Assembly (NCBI RefSeq): GCF_019443125.1
Contig: NZ_JAHYXK010000015.1
Coordinates: 43,069-107,068, forward strand
Reading direction: 5' to 3'
DNA: 64,000 nucleotides
From: Pontibacter aydingkolensis
Lineage (GTDB): Bacteria > Bacteroidota > Bacteroidia > Cytophagales > Hymenobacteraceae
The position numbers and the translations under genes were made by a program. Below the pieces are notes generated by a model, which saw only the letters and a list, made by a program, of their open reading frames with translations, was not told the DNA's origin and ran no database searches. The first letter of the stretch is position 1. Every line of letters begins with the position of its first letter. Positions 8,714-16,638 of this stretch are shown piece by piece.

Positions 8714-11518
8714 ATGGAGTTAGATCAAAGGTATCCCTATCATAGCATTCCTGTAGATGAGGCGCTTGATAAGCTGCAGGCCACAAAAGAAGGGCTGACG
8801 GAAGAAGAGGCAAATCAGCGGCTGAATAAAGTAGGCCCCAATGAATTAACCGGCAAGGAAGGTATAAATCCTGTGCTGCTTTTCCTCAAGCAGTTCAAGG
8901 ACTTTCTTATACTTATACTTTTCCTGGCTGCAGGCGTAGCCTGGTATGCCGACCAGCGCGTGGATGTATACGTCATACTTGGCGTTATTCTGTTTAATGC
9001 TGTACTTGGTTTTCTGCAGGAGTATCGAGCAGAGAAGGCCATACTTGCCCTGAAGAACATGATTAAGCAGGAGACCACTGTACTGCGTAATGGAAAACCC
9101 AAAACCATTGAGGCAAAGCAACTGGTGCCCGGCGACATCATCAAACTGGAAGAAGGAGACAGCATACCCGCCGATGCGCGTCTGGTTTCCGGTAAAAACC
9201 TGCAAACCGTAGAAGCCTCGCTTACTGGAGAATCGCTCCCTATTGAAAAGAAAACAGACCCGCTGCCCGAGAAAAGCAACCTGGGTGACCGGCTGAACAT
9301 GCTGTTTAAAGGCACGCATGTGGCGCGCGGCACGGCCACTGCTGTGGTTACCGGAACAGGCCCGCACACTGAGCTCGGTAAGATATCCAAATCGCTGGGC
9401 GACATCAAAACAACCTCCACTAACTTCCGGAAAAAAACACAGCGGCTGGCCAAGCAGATGGCAGTTATTTCCATTGTAACTTCGCTGGTGGTGTTTGTAC
9501 TTGGCTATTATGTGCGGGATTATGCCTTTGAAGAAGTACTGCTGATAACGGTGGCTACACTAGTTTCGTCTATTCCGGAAGGCTTGCCGGCAGTGATCTC
9601 TATTGTGCTTGCTATAGGAGCCAAGCGCATGGCCGATCAGAATGCCATTATCCGTGAGTTTACCGCTACCGAAATGCTGGGCTCTATCTCTGTTATACTT
9701 ACCGATAAAACCGGCACGCTCACCAAAAGTATACTTACTGTAAAAAGCATTTTCCTGGGTGATGATACTGAGCTGGAAGTGTCTGGCTCCGGCTATGCAA
9801 CCGAAGGTGATATTACGCATAATGAGGAGTCGGTAAGCACTTCAGAAAACGCAGTGCTTGCAAAGCTTTTGTTCATAGCTAAAGAGTGTAACAACGCGCG
9901 CCTCTCAGGTGATAAGGATAAAGCAGGATCAGATGAAGAAAATGATAAGGAAAGCGAAGACGATAAGGCTTCCGGCGACCCGACTGAGATAGCCCTGCTT
10001 GTACTTGCCAAAAAAGCAGAAGCTAAAAATGAAGGCGCGCTACCTGAGGCTCAACAATTGGATGACCTACCTTTCAGCTCAGAACAGAAGTTCAGGGCAA
10101 CCTTGGTGGAAACCGACGGGAAAAGGGAAATACTGGTAGTTGGGGCGCCGGAAAAAATATTAAAGCTAAGCTCCCACATATTAGACTCAGATGGGCCCCG
10201 GGAGCTGACAGAAGACCAGCGGCAACAGATCCAGGACAAGATGGACGATTGGGCAGACCATGCCATGCGCGTGCTGGCACTAGCCTATAAAGAAGCTGAA
10301 GGAGGAATAGATAGCGTTAGTGCAGAGCAGGTAGACGGTTTGGTTTGGGTAGGCATTACAGGCATTGTCGATCCGCCCAGAGGTGGAGTGCGGAAGGCAG
10401 TAGGAGCCTGCAAGTCGGCAGGTATCAGGGTCATGATGTTAACCGGAGACCATAAGAAAACCGGCGCAGCCATTGCCCGGGAGGTAGGCATTCTGGAACC
10501 TGAAAATGAGAATTCGGATTATCCGGAGGCCATGCAGGAAGATGAGTTGGAAGACCGGGAAAATGACTTTGATGAACTGGTAGATAATGTGTCTGTTTTT
10601 ACGCGTGTAAGCCCCAACACCAAGCTGCGCATTGCCGAGCACCTGCAGGAAAAAGGCCACCTAATAGCCATGACCGGCGATGGTGTGAACGATGCCCCGG
10701 CCCTGAAGCGTGCCGATGTAGGCATAGCCATGGGCATACGGGGAACCGATGTGGCCAAAGATGCATCCCATATCGTGCTATCAGACGATAATTTTGCCAC
10801 CATTGTGCGTGCTATCCGCGAGGGCCGTATTGTGTTTCAGAATGTGCGGCAGACAAGCTTTTTCCTGCTCACTACCAACTTTGCCTTCGTATTTGTCTTT
10901 ATAGTAGCCATAACCATGGGCTTGCCTTTTCCGCTTACAGCCACGCAGATACTCTGGGTAAACCTGGTAACCGACGGGGTCATGGAACTGGGCCTTGCAG
11001 CAGAGCGTGGCCACGGCGAGATAATGAAACAGAAGCCTGTAGAAAAAGATGCTAACATCCTGGATAAATCTGTTGTTCCGTATCTGTTGCTGATGAGTGC
11101 GGTGATGCTGGGGCTATCGTTGGGTGCCTTCTACTACTACCTGCCCCAAGGCGCCGAAATAGCCCGCACTGCGGTCTTCCTCGTTATCGCCATGACCCAA
11201 GTCTTCAACACCTTTAACATGCGCTCCATCGACAGGTCTTTGTTCACCATTGGGGCCTTTAGCAACAAGTATGTAAACATCGCATTTGTGGTGTCGGTGG
11301 CCCTGCAACTGCTGGTGGTCTACACACCATTTTTAAGTAACCTGTTCCGGTTCGATCCGCTACCGATTCCTGATCTGCTGGTTATATTTTTATTGTCCAG
11401 TACCGTGATCTGGATCGCTGAGATCTATAAAAAAATACGCTTCGGAAAACAGCAGCCAGATATACCGGAAGGGGAGGAATGGATGAAAGACGAGAATAAT
11501 GAAAAGCAAAAAGTATAA
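8714..11518 (+). CDS. P-type cation-transporting ATPase, P2A (calcium pump)-like
   Basis: 934 residues with the full P-type layout: N-terminal cation-ATPase domain, TM1-2, actuator domain with LTGES, TM3-4 with SSIPEGLPAV, phosphorylation motif DKTGTLT (Asp331), nucleotide-binding domain with SGDPTE, hinge MTGDGVNDAPALK, and a C-terminal group of membrane helices. PEGLPA in TM4 and NLVTDG in TM6 are the ion-binding patterns of SERCA/PMR1-type Ca2+ or Mn2+ pumps; some bacterial relatives move Na+. A Lys/Asp/Glu-rich insertion (DKDKAGSDEENDKESEDDK) lies in the nucleotide-binding domain before SGDPTE. The sugar-phosphate operon starts 49 bases downstream. Confidence 0.92.
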   Translation: MELDQRYPYHSIPVDEALDKLQATKEGLTEEEANQRLNKVGPNELTGKEGINPVLLFLKQFKDFLILILFLAAGVAWYADQRVDVYVILGVILFNAVLGFLQEYRAEKAILALKNMIKQETTVLRNGKPKTIEAKQLVPGDIIKLEEGDSIPADARLVSGKNLQTVEASLTGESLPIEKKTDPLPEKSNLGDRLNMLFKGTHVARGTATAVVTGTGPHTELGKISKSLGDIKTTSTNFRKKTQRLAKQMAVISIVTSLVVFVLGYYVRDYAFEEVLLITVATLVSSIPEGLPAVISIVLAIGAKRMADQNAIIREFTATEMLGSISVILTDKTGTLTKSILTVKSIFLGDDTELEVSGSGYATEGDITHNEESVSTSENAVLAKLLFIAKECNNARLSGDKDKAGSDEENDKESEDDKASGDPTEIALLVLAKKAEAKNEGALPEAQQLDDLPFSSEQKFRATLVETDGKREILVVGAPEKILKLSSHILDSDGPRELTEDQRQQIQDKMDDWADHAMRVLALAYKEAEGGIDSVSAEQVDGLVWVGITGIVDPPRGGVRKAVGACKSAGIRVMMLTGDHKKTGAAIAREVGILEPENENSDYPEAMQEDELEDRENDFDELVDNVSVFTRVSPNTKLRIAEHLQEKGHLIAMTGDGVNDAPALKRADVGIAMGIRGTDVAKDASHIVLSDDNFATIVRAIREGRIVFQNVRQTSFFLLTTNFAFVFVFIVAITMGLPFPLTATQILWVNLVTDGVMELGLAAERGHGEIMKQKPVEKDANILDKSVVPYLLLMSAVMLGLSLGAFYYYLPQGAEIARTAVFLVIAMTQVFNTFNMRSIDRSLFTIGAFSNKYVNIAFVVSVALQLLVVYTPFLSNLFRFDPLPIPDLLVIFLLSSTVIWIAEIYKKIRFGKQQPDIPEGEEWMKDENNEKQKV

Positions 11519-11526
11519 CAGAGCTC

Positions 11527-11548
11527 AAAGTATAAATAAAGTATAAAT
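11527..11548 (+). repeat. Tandem 11-bp repeat AAAGTATAAAT x2
   Basis: Two exact head-to-tail copies of AAAGTATAAAT lie in the 49-base gap between the ATPase and the sugar-phosphate operon; a third partial copy overlaps the end of the ATPase gene. It could be a protein-binding site or a chance pair from the window-wide AAGTATA word. Confidence 0.6.
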
Positions 11549-11567
11549 CGCAAAGGCCATTATTTAA

Positions 11568-12323
11568 ATGGAGAAAAGTATAGAGCAACTCCTATCAGAA
11601 AAGAATATAAAAGCACTGATACTTGACCTGGATGGCGTAATAACCCAGACAGCGCAGGTACATGCCAACGCCTGGAAAAGAATGTTTGACGACTACCTGG
11701 CCGAACGTGCTGCACGCGATGGTAAAGTATACCCGCCGCTGGAAATAGCAACGGATTACCGGCAGTACATTGATGGTATTCCGCGGTATGATGGGGTGCG
11801 TAATTTTCTTGCCTCGCGGGATATTATACTTCCGGAAGGCAACCCGGAAGATGAAGCCGGCAAAGAAACAGTGGCAGGCCTGGGAAATCTTAAAAATCTA
11901 TACTTTCAGGAACTGGTGAAGCAAGGCGGCGTTAAATTATACCCAGACACAATTGCGTGGCTTAAGCAACAGCGTAAAGCGGGTAAAAAGACAGCCGTGA
12001 TATCTGCGAGTAAAAACTGCAAAACCATACTTGCCGCCGCCAAAATAGAACACCTTTTTGATGCGCGCGTAGATGGGGTGGAGGCGATAAAGCTAAACCT
12101 GAAAGGCAAACCAGCCCCGGATGTATTTGTGGAAGCTGCCCGGCAACTGAAGGTTTCTCCTGAAGAGACGGCTATTTTTGAAGATGCCATAGCAGGGGTA
12201 CAGGCCGGTAAGGCAGGTGGCTTTGCACTGGTAGTAGGCGTTGATCGCACAGGTAATCCATCCGAACTTTTAGAACACGGCGCCACAGTGGCGCTGCAAA
12301 AATTTCCGATAAGCAACACATGA
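11568..12323 (+). CDS. Beta-phosphoglucomutase family HAD hydrolase
   Basis: 251 residues, HAD superfamily with the beta-PGM cap. The catalytic pair is LDLDGVI (Asp20 nucleophile, Asp22 acid/base). The cap loop DGIPRYDGVRNFLASR is typical of enzymes that isomerise beta-glucose 1-phosphate to glucose 6-phosphate. VISASKN (motif II), a Lys in LKGKPAPDVF (motif III) and FEDAIAGVQAG (motif IV) are intact. It overlaps the next gene by four bases (ATGA), so the two are translationally coupled. With the GH65 gene two places on, the expected job is to feed phosphorolysis-derived beta-glucose 1-phosphate into glycolysis. Confidence 0.9.
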   Translation: MEKSIEQLLSEKNIKALILDLDGVITQTAQVHANAWKRMFDDYLAERAARDGKVYPPLEIATDYRQYIDGIPRYDGVRNFLASRDIILPEGNPEDEAGKETVAGLGNLKNLYFQELVKQGGVKLYPDTIAWLKQQRKAGKKTAVISASKNCKTILAAAKIEHLFDARVDGVEAIKLNLKGKPAPDVFVEAARQLKVSPEETAIFEDAIAGVQAGKAGGFALVVGVDRTGNPSELLEHGATVALQKFPISNT

Positions 12324-13147
12324 AAAATCAACCTGGCCCTGTAAAGCACGATCCGCAAAAACTACCTTCTGCACTGCAAAGTATACCGGACCTGCTGGCT
12401 GGTAAAAAGCCTGCCGTGTTCCTGGATTACGACGGCTGCCTGACTCACATCGTAAAAGACCCGGATAAAGCCATACTTAGCGACAGCATGCGCCAAACGC
12501 TGCAAGGCCTGGCAGAGGTATGCAGCGTGGCCATCGTAAGCGGCCGCGACAGGGCTGATGTGGCAAGGCTGGTACAGCTTGATAATTTATACTTTGCTGG
12601 CTCACATGGCTTCGACATCTCCGGACCAGGCAACATGCAAACAGAACCTGGCGGTGCGAAAACAGCATTACCAGCGCTTGATGCCTCCGCAGAAAAGCTA
12701 AAAGAGAAACTCGGCCACATTGAGGGAGCCATGGTGGAACGTAAACGCTACGCCATTGCCGTGCATTACCGCAACGTGTCCGACAGCCACATAGACGAAG
12801 TAAAGCAGGTTACGGCAACTGTCTTAAAAGAACATCCCCAACTAAAAGAAGGTCTTGGCAAAAAGATCATCGAACTAAAACCCAACCTGGACTGGCACAA
12901 GGGCAAGGCCGTGAGCTGGCTGCTGCAAGAACTCGGCCTGAATAAACCTGGAATTGTGCCACTCTACATCGGCGATGATATTACAGACGAAGATGCCTTT
13001 GCCGAACTGCAAGGGAAAGGGATAGGTATTCTGGTAGGCGAGCACGATGAGCAGACGGCGGCCGAGTACAGGCTGGAAAGTGTAGAGGAGGTTGAGGAGT
13101 TTCTTAAAAGTCTGACTGAACACCTCAGCAAACAAGAAGATGTCTGA
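12320..13147 (+). CDS. otsB: Trehalose-phosphatase-like HAD protein (OtsB family)
   Basis: 275 residues with the OtsB pattern: FLDYDGCLTHIVKDPDKA (Asp36 nucleophile, Asp38), AIVSGRDRADV, AGSHGFDISGP, and IYIGDDITDEDAF. OtsB dephosphorylates trehalose 6-phosphate. No trehalose-6-phosphate synthase (otsA) is nearby, so its substrate could come from a distant gene or be another sugar phosphate. Overlaps the upstream HAD gene by four bases and the downstream GH65 gene by eight, a tight three-gene operon. Confidence 0.85.
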   Translation: MKNQPGPVKHDPQKLPSALQSIPDLLAGKKPAVFLDYDGCLTHIVKDPDKAILSDSMRQTLQGLAEVCSVAIVSGRDRADVARLVQLDNLYFAGSHGFDISGPGNMQTEPGGAKTALPALDASAEKLKEKLGHIEGAMVERKRYAIAVHYRNVSDSHIDEVKQVTATVLKEHPQLKEGLGKKIIELKPNLDWHKGKAVSWLLQELGLNKPGIVPLYIGDDITDEDAFAELQGKGIGILVGEHDEQTAAEYRLESVEEVEEFLKSLTEHLSKQEDV

Positions 13148-15545
13148 ATGGAAAATAACATACGACGCCTGGGACCCCGAACAGCAGCCTTTGCGGGAGG
13201 CGCTTTGTACGCTTGGGAATGGGCACTTTGCCACAAGGGGAGCCTTTGAGGAGGAGAATGCAGATGAGCAAGTGCATTACCCCGGCACTTACCTGGCAGG
13301 AGGCTACAACCGGCTGGTATCTACGGTGTCCGGTGAAAAAATAGAGAACGAAGACCTGGTTAACTGGCCCAACTGGTTGCCGCTTTCGTTCAGAGTTGCT
13401 GGAGAAGAATGGTTTAGCCTGTCAAAAGTTCAAGTGCTGGAATTTATCCAGGAACTCGATATGAAGCAGGGATTGCTAACCAGAACCATTCGTTTTCAGG
13501 ATACAGCCCAGCGTGAGACACTGCTTGTGAGCCGGCGCTTTGTAAGTATGGCTAACCCGCACCTGGCTGCCCAGGCCTGGGAATTAACCCCGCTTAACTG
13601 GTCCGGTGAGATCGAAATAAGAACTGCCCTGGATGGAAGAGTGATCAACAGTGGTGTGGCTCGCTACCGCTCTCTGGAGAGCAGGCACCTGGAGCCTATT
13701 AAAGCAGACCAACTGGACGAAGACACCATATACCTGGTTGCCCAGACCACGCAGTCTAAGTTAAGAATGGCGCAGGCTGCGCGTACTACAGTATACTATG
13801 ATGGTAAAAGGCAGGAGGTACCGCGGCAAAGTATAGTTGAGCCTGATTATGCTGAACAGGTGCTTCGGGTCAGTTGTAGCCAGAAGCAGGCCATAGCTGT
13901 GGAGAAAGTCGTGCTGATTTATACTTCCAGGGATTTTGCCATTTCAGAGCCTTTACTAGAAGCCTGCGAAAAGATCGAACGCCTAGGCGGTTTTGACCAG
14001 CTTCTGGCATCCAGCCGCCGCGCGTGGCTACGGGTATGGAAGCGGTGTGATCTTGAAATGGCGTGTAACCAGGAGGTGCAACCGGTGCTGCGTTTACATG
14101 TGTTCCATTTGCTGCAAACCGTTTCTGCCAATACAGTGGGGCGTGATGTTGGTGTGCCGGCTCGCGGGTGGCACGGCGAGGCGTACCGTGGGCATATTTT
14201 CTGGGATGAACTCTTCATTTTCCCTTTTTTGAACCTGCGCCTGCCCGACCTTACAATAGCCTTACTAATGTACCGGTATCGTAGGCTACCTGAGGCAAGG
14301 TACGCAGCAGTGGAGGCAGGTTATCGCGGCGCTATGTACCCGTGGCAAAGCGGCAGCAATGGCCGCGAAGAGAGCCAGATCATTCACCTCAATCCAAAGT
14401 CGGGCAGATGGGTGCCGGATAACACTTTTCTACAGCGGCACATAAACGCAGCCGTTGCCTATAATGTATGGCAGTATTACCAGGCCACCCACGACAGGGA
14501 GTTCCTTACTTTTTACGGAGCAGAGGTCATTTTCGAGATCGCACAGTTCTGGTCTACCATTGCCATCTTCAGCCAGGAAAAAGGCCGCTACGAGATCCGG
14601 AATGTAGTAGGCCCTGACGAATATCATACTGAATACCCAGGCTCAGAAGCGCCAGGCCTAAACAACAATGCTTATACCAACGTGATGGCCGTATGGGTGA
14701 TACAGTGTGCCTTAAAAGTTTCTAAAATGTTGGATACTTCACGGGTAGCGGAGTTAATGGATAAGTGTTCCATCTCTACGGAAGATTTGGAACGCTGGCA
14801 GCACATCAGCCAGCGCATGTACGTGCCTTTTATAGGCGAGAGTAATGTTATTGCACAATTTGAGGGGTATGAGCAGTTAGATGAATTTCCGTGGGAGGAG
14901 TACAAAGCAAAGTATGGCGAGGCCATGCGCCTGGATCGTATTCTGGAAAGCGAGAACGACAACGTAAATAAGTATAAGGCCAGTAAGCAGGCCGATGTAC
15001 TCATGCTGTTCTACCTGTTCTCTTCCGAAGAATTAACCAGTACTTTTGAGCGTATGGGCTACGGCTTTAAACCTGAAACAATACCAGATAACATCGCCTA
15101 TTATGAAGCCAGAACGTCGCATGGCTCTACCTTAAGCAAAATTGTGCACTCCTGGGTACTGGCCCGCTCAGACCGCAAAAGATCCTGGACAAACTTTGAG
15201 ATTGCGCTGATGAGTGATGTAGAAGACATACAGGGAGGCACTACTTCGGAGGGTATACATTTAGGAGCCATGGCCGGTACCGTAGACCTGGTGCAGCGTT
15301 GCTATACAGGCCTTGAAATACGCGATAAGGTGCTGTGGTTTAACCCTGTGCTGCCAGATGAGATAGAGTGCCTTAATTTCCAGATACGATACCGCAGCCA
15401 CTGGCTTTCGCTAAATTTTACGCACGATAAAATGGTTATCACGTTCGATAAAGGTTGGTCTAAGCAAGTGAAAATAGGTGTACAGGGGCAGGTGTATACT
15501 TTCAAAACCGGCGAGAAGCGTGAGTTTGACATTAAAAGAGATTAA
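13140..15545 (+). CDS. Glycoside hydrolase family 65 (disaccharide phosphorylase-like)
   Basis: 801 residues: N-terminal beta-sandwich (LGNGHFATRGAFEE is a typical family start), then an (alpha/alpha)6 barrel and a small C-terminal beta domain. The catalytic acid is probably Glu494 in VVGPDEYH. The phosphate-binding loop RTSHGSTLS is intact, favouring phosphorolysis over hydrolysis. GH65 phosphorylases split trehalose, maltose, kojibiose, nigerose or trehalose 6-phosphate, releasing beta-glucose 1-phosphate. The linked beta-PGM and OtsB-like genes point to trehalose or a related alpha-glucoside, but specificity cannot be read from sequence. No signal peptide, so cytoplasmic. Confidence 0.9.
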   Translation: MSEWKITYDAWDPEQQPLREALCTLGNGHFATRGAFEEENADEQVHYPGTYLAGGYNRLVSTVSGEKIENEDLVNWPNWLPLSFRVAGEEWFSLSKVQVLEFIQELDMKQGLLTRTIRFQDTAQRETLLVSRRFVSMANPHLAAQAWELTPLNWSGEIEIRTALDGRVINSGVARYRSLESRHLEPIKADQLDEDTIYLVAQTTQSKLRMAQAARTTVYYDGKRQEVPRQSIVEPDYAEQVLRVSCSQKQAIAVEKVVLIYTSRDFAISEPLLEACEKIERLGGFDQLLASSRRAWLRVWKRCDLEMACNQEVQPVLRLHVFHLLQTVSANTVGRDVGVPARGWHGEAYRGHIFWDELFIFPFLNLRLPDLTIALLMYRYRRLPEARYAAVEAGYRGAMYPWQSGSNGREESQIIHLNPKSGRWVPDNTFLQRHINAAVAYNVWQYYQATHDREFLTFYGAEVIFEIAQFWSTIAIFSQEKGRYEIRNVVGPDEYHTEYPGSEAPGLNNNAYTNVMAVWVIQCALKVSKMLDTSRVAELMDKCSISTEDLERWQHISQRMYVPFIGESNVIAQFEGYEQLDEFPWEEYKAKYGEAMRLDRILESENDNVNKYKASKQADVLMLFYLFSSEELTSTFERMGYGFKPETIPDNIAYYEARTSHGSTLSKIVHSWVLARSDRKRSWTNFEIALMSDVEDIQGGTTSEGIHLGAMAGTVDLVQRCYTGLEIRDKVLWFNPVLPDEIECLNFQIRYRSHWLSLNFTHDKMVITFDKGWSKQVKIGVQGQVYTFKTGEKREFDIKRD

Positions 15546-15590
15546 ATAGCCTGTACAATACATACAAGATCACAAATTTTAATCCATACT

Positions 15591-16538
15591 ATGCACAAAG
15601 TCATTACTATCACACTTAATCCTGCACTAGATAAAAGCACAAAGGTTACTCAGGTGCTCCCCGAGAAAAAACTGCGCTGTGAAGAACCTGTGTTTGAGCC
15701 GGGTGGGGGAGGTATCAATGTTTCACGTGCCATGAAGAAATTGGGTGGCGAATCGTGTGCCTGGTTTTTGTCTGGCGGGCCATCCGGTGAAATGATTAGT
15801 AAGCTGCTGGATGCGGAAGGTATAACCAGCTGGACGGTAAGGACTAAAAACTGGTCGAGGGAGAACCTGATGGTAATGGAAACCGCCACAGGCGACCAGT
15901 ACAGGTTTGGCATGCCAGGCCCCGAAACCTACGAAGATGAATGGATGCAGTGCCTGGAAAAACTGGAGCAGATGCCACAGGGAGAGGTGCCGCAATATGT
16001 AATAGCCAGTGGTAGCCTCCCACCCGGAGTGCCTGATGATTTTTGCCTGCGCCTTGCCGAGATTGCCCACAAAAAAGATTTCAGGCTGATAGTAGACACA
16101 TCAGGCGAAGCACTGGTGAAAGCGGCTGGAGAGGGTGTATACTTGCTTAAACCTAACTTAGGCGAACTGGCAGCCCTGGCAGGTAAAGATCAGATATCAG
16201 CCATGGAGCAGGAAGAAATTGCCAAACAGGTGCTTGATGAGGGAAAATGTAAAGTATTGGTGGTATCGCTGGGACCACGTGGTGCTATGCTGGCTTCTAA
16301 AGAAGGTATAAGTTATGTGGTGCCGCCAACCATGCCACAGAAAAGTGCCGTTGGTGCAGGGGATAGTATGGTAGCAGGGATTGTGATGAGTTTATTAAAA
16401 GGTTGCCCCCTGGATGAAGTAGTACGCTATGGCGTAGCCGCGGGTACAGCCGCTACCATGACGCCTGGCTCAGAACTTTGCCGCAAAGAAGATACCGAAG
16501 AAATTTATAAGTGGCTGATGGAGCATAAAGAAGTATAA
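15591..16538 (+). CDS. pfkB: PfkB-family sugar-phosphate kinase (6-phosphofructokinase II-like)
   Basis: 315 residues. The start (ITITLNPALDKST), EPGGGGINVSRAMKKLGG, and the C-terminal PfkB signature VGAGDSMVAGIVMSLLKG with its catalytic Asp are all present. Wording matches E. coli Pfk-2 more closely than FruK or LacC (for instance KLRCEEPVFEPGGGGINV and YRFGMPGP). It phosphorylates fructose 6-phosphate using ATP. It follows the GH65 gene by 45 bases and completes a route from disaccharide to fructose 1,6-bisphosphate. FruK-type 1-phosphofructokinase is the main alternative. Confidence 0.85.
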   Translation: MHKVITITLNPALDKSTKVTQVLPEKKLRCEEPVFEPGGGGINVSRAMKKLGGESCAWFLSGGPSGEMISKLLDAEGITSWTVRTKNWSRENLMVMETATGDQYRFGMPGPETYEDEWMQCLEKLEQMPQGEVPQYVIASGSLPPGVPDDFCLRLAEIAHKKDFRLIVDTSGEALVKAAGEGVYLLKPNLGELAALAGKDQISAMEQEEIAKQVLDEGKCKVLVVSLGPRGAMLASKEGISYVVPPTMPQKSAVGAGDSMVAGIVMSLLKGCPLDEVVRYGVAAGTAATMTPGSELCRKEDTEEIYKWLMEHKEV

Positions 16539-16574
16539 TTACGAATAAGATTTTCTTAGACATCAGATGCAGCT

Positions 16575-16632
16575 GTAAGTATAATGTCTTTTGTCTTTTA
16601 TCTAATAACCAATAACCAATACCTAACATCCA
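16575..16632. repeat. Low-complexity intergenic phrase (AATAACCAATAACCAAT type)
   Basis: Between pfkB and the convergent exonuclease gene the sequence runs through GTCTTTTGTCTTTT and then AATAACCAATAACCAATACC. Similar phrases occur at 4432-4530 and 45590-45654. It looks like a slippage-prone or dispersed intergenic repeat rather than a terminator. Confidence 0.45.
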
Positions 16633-16638
16633 GCCCTT

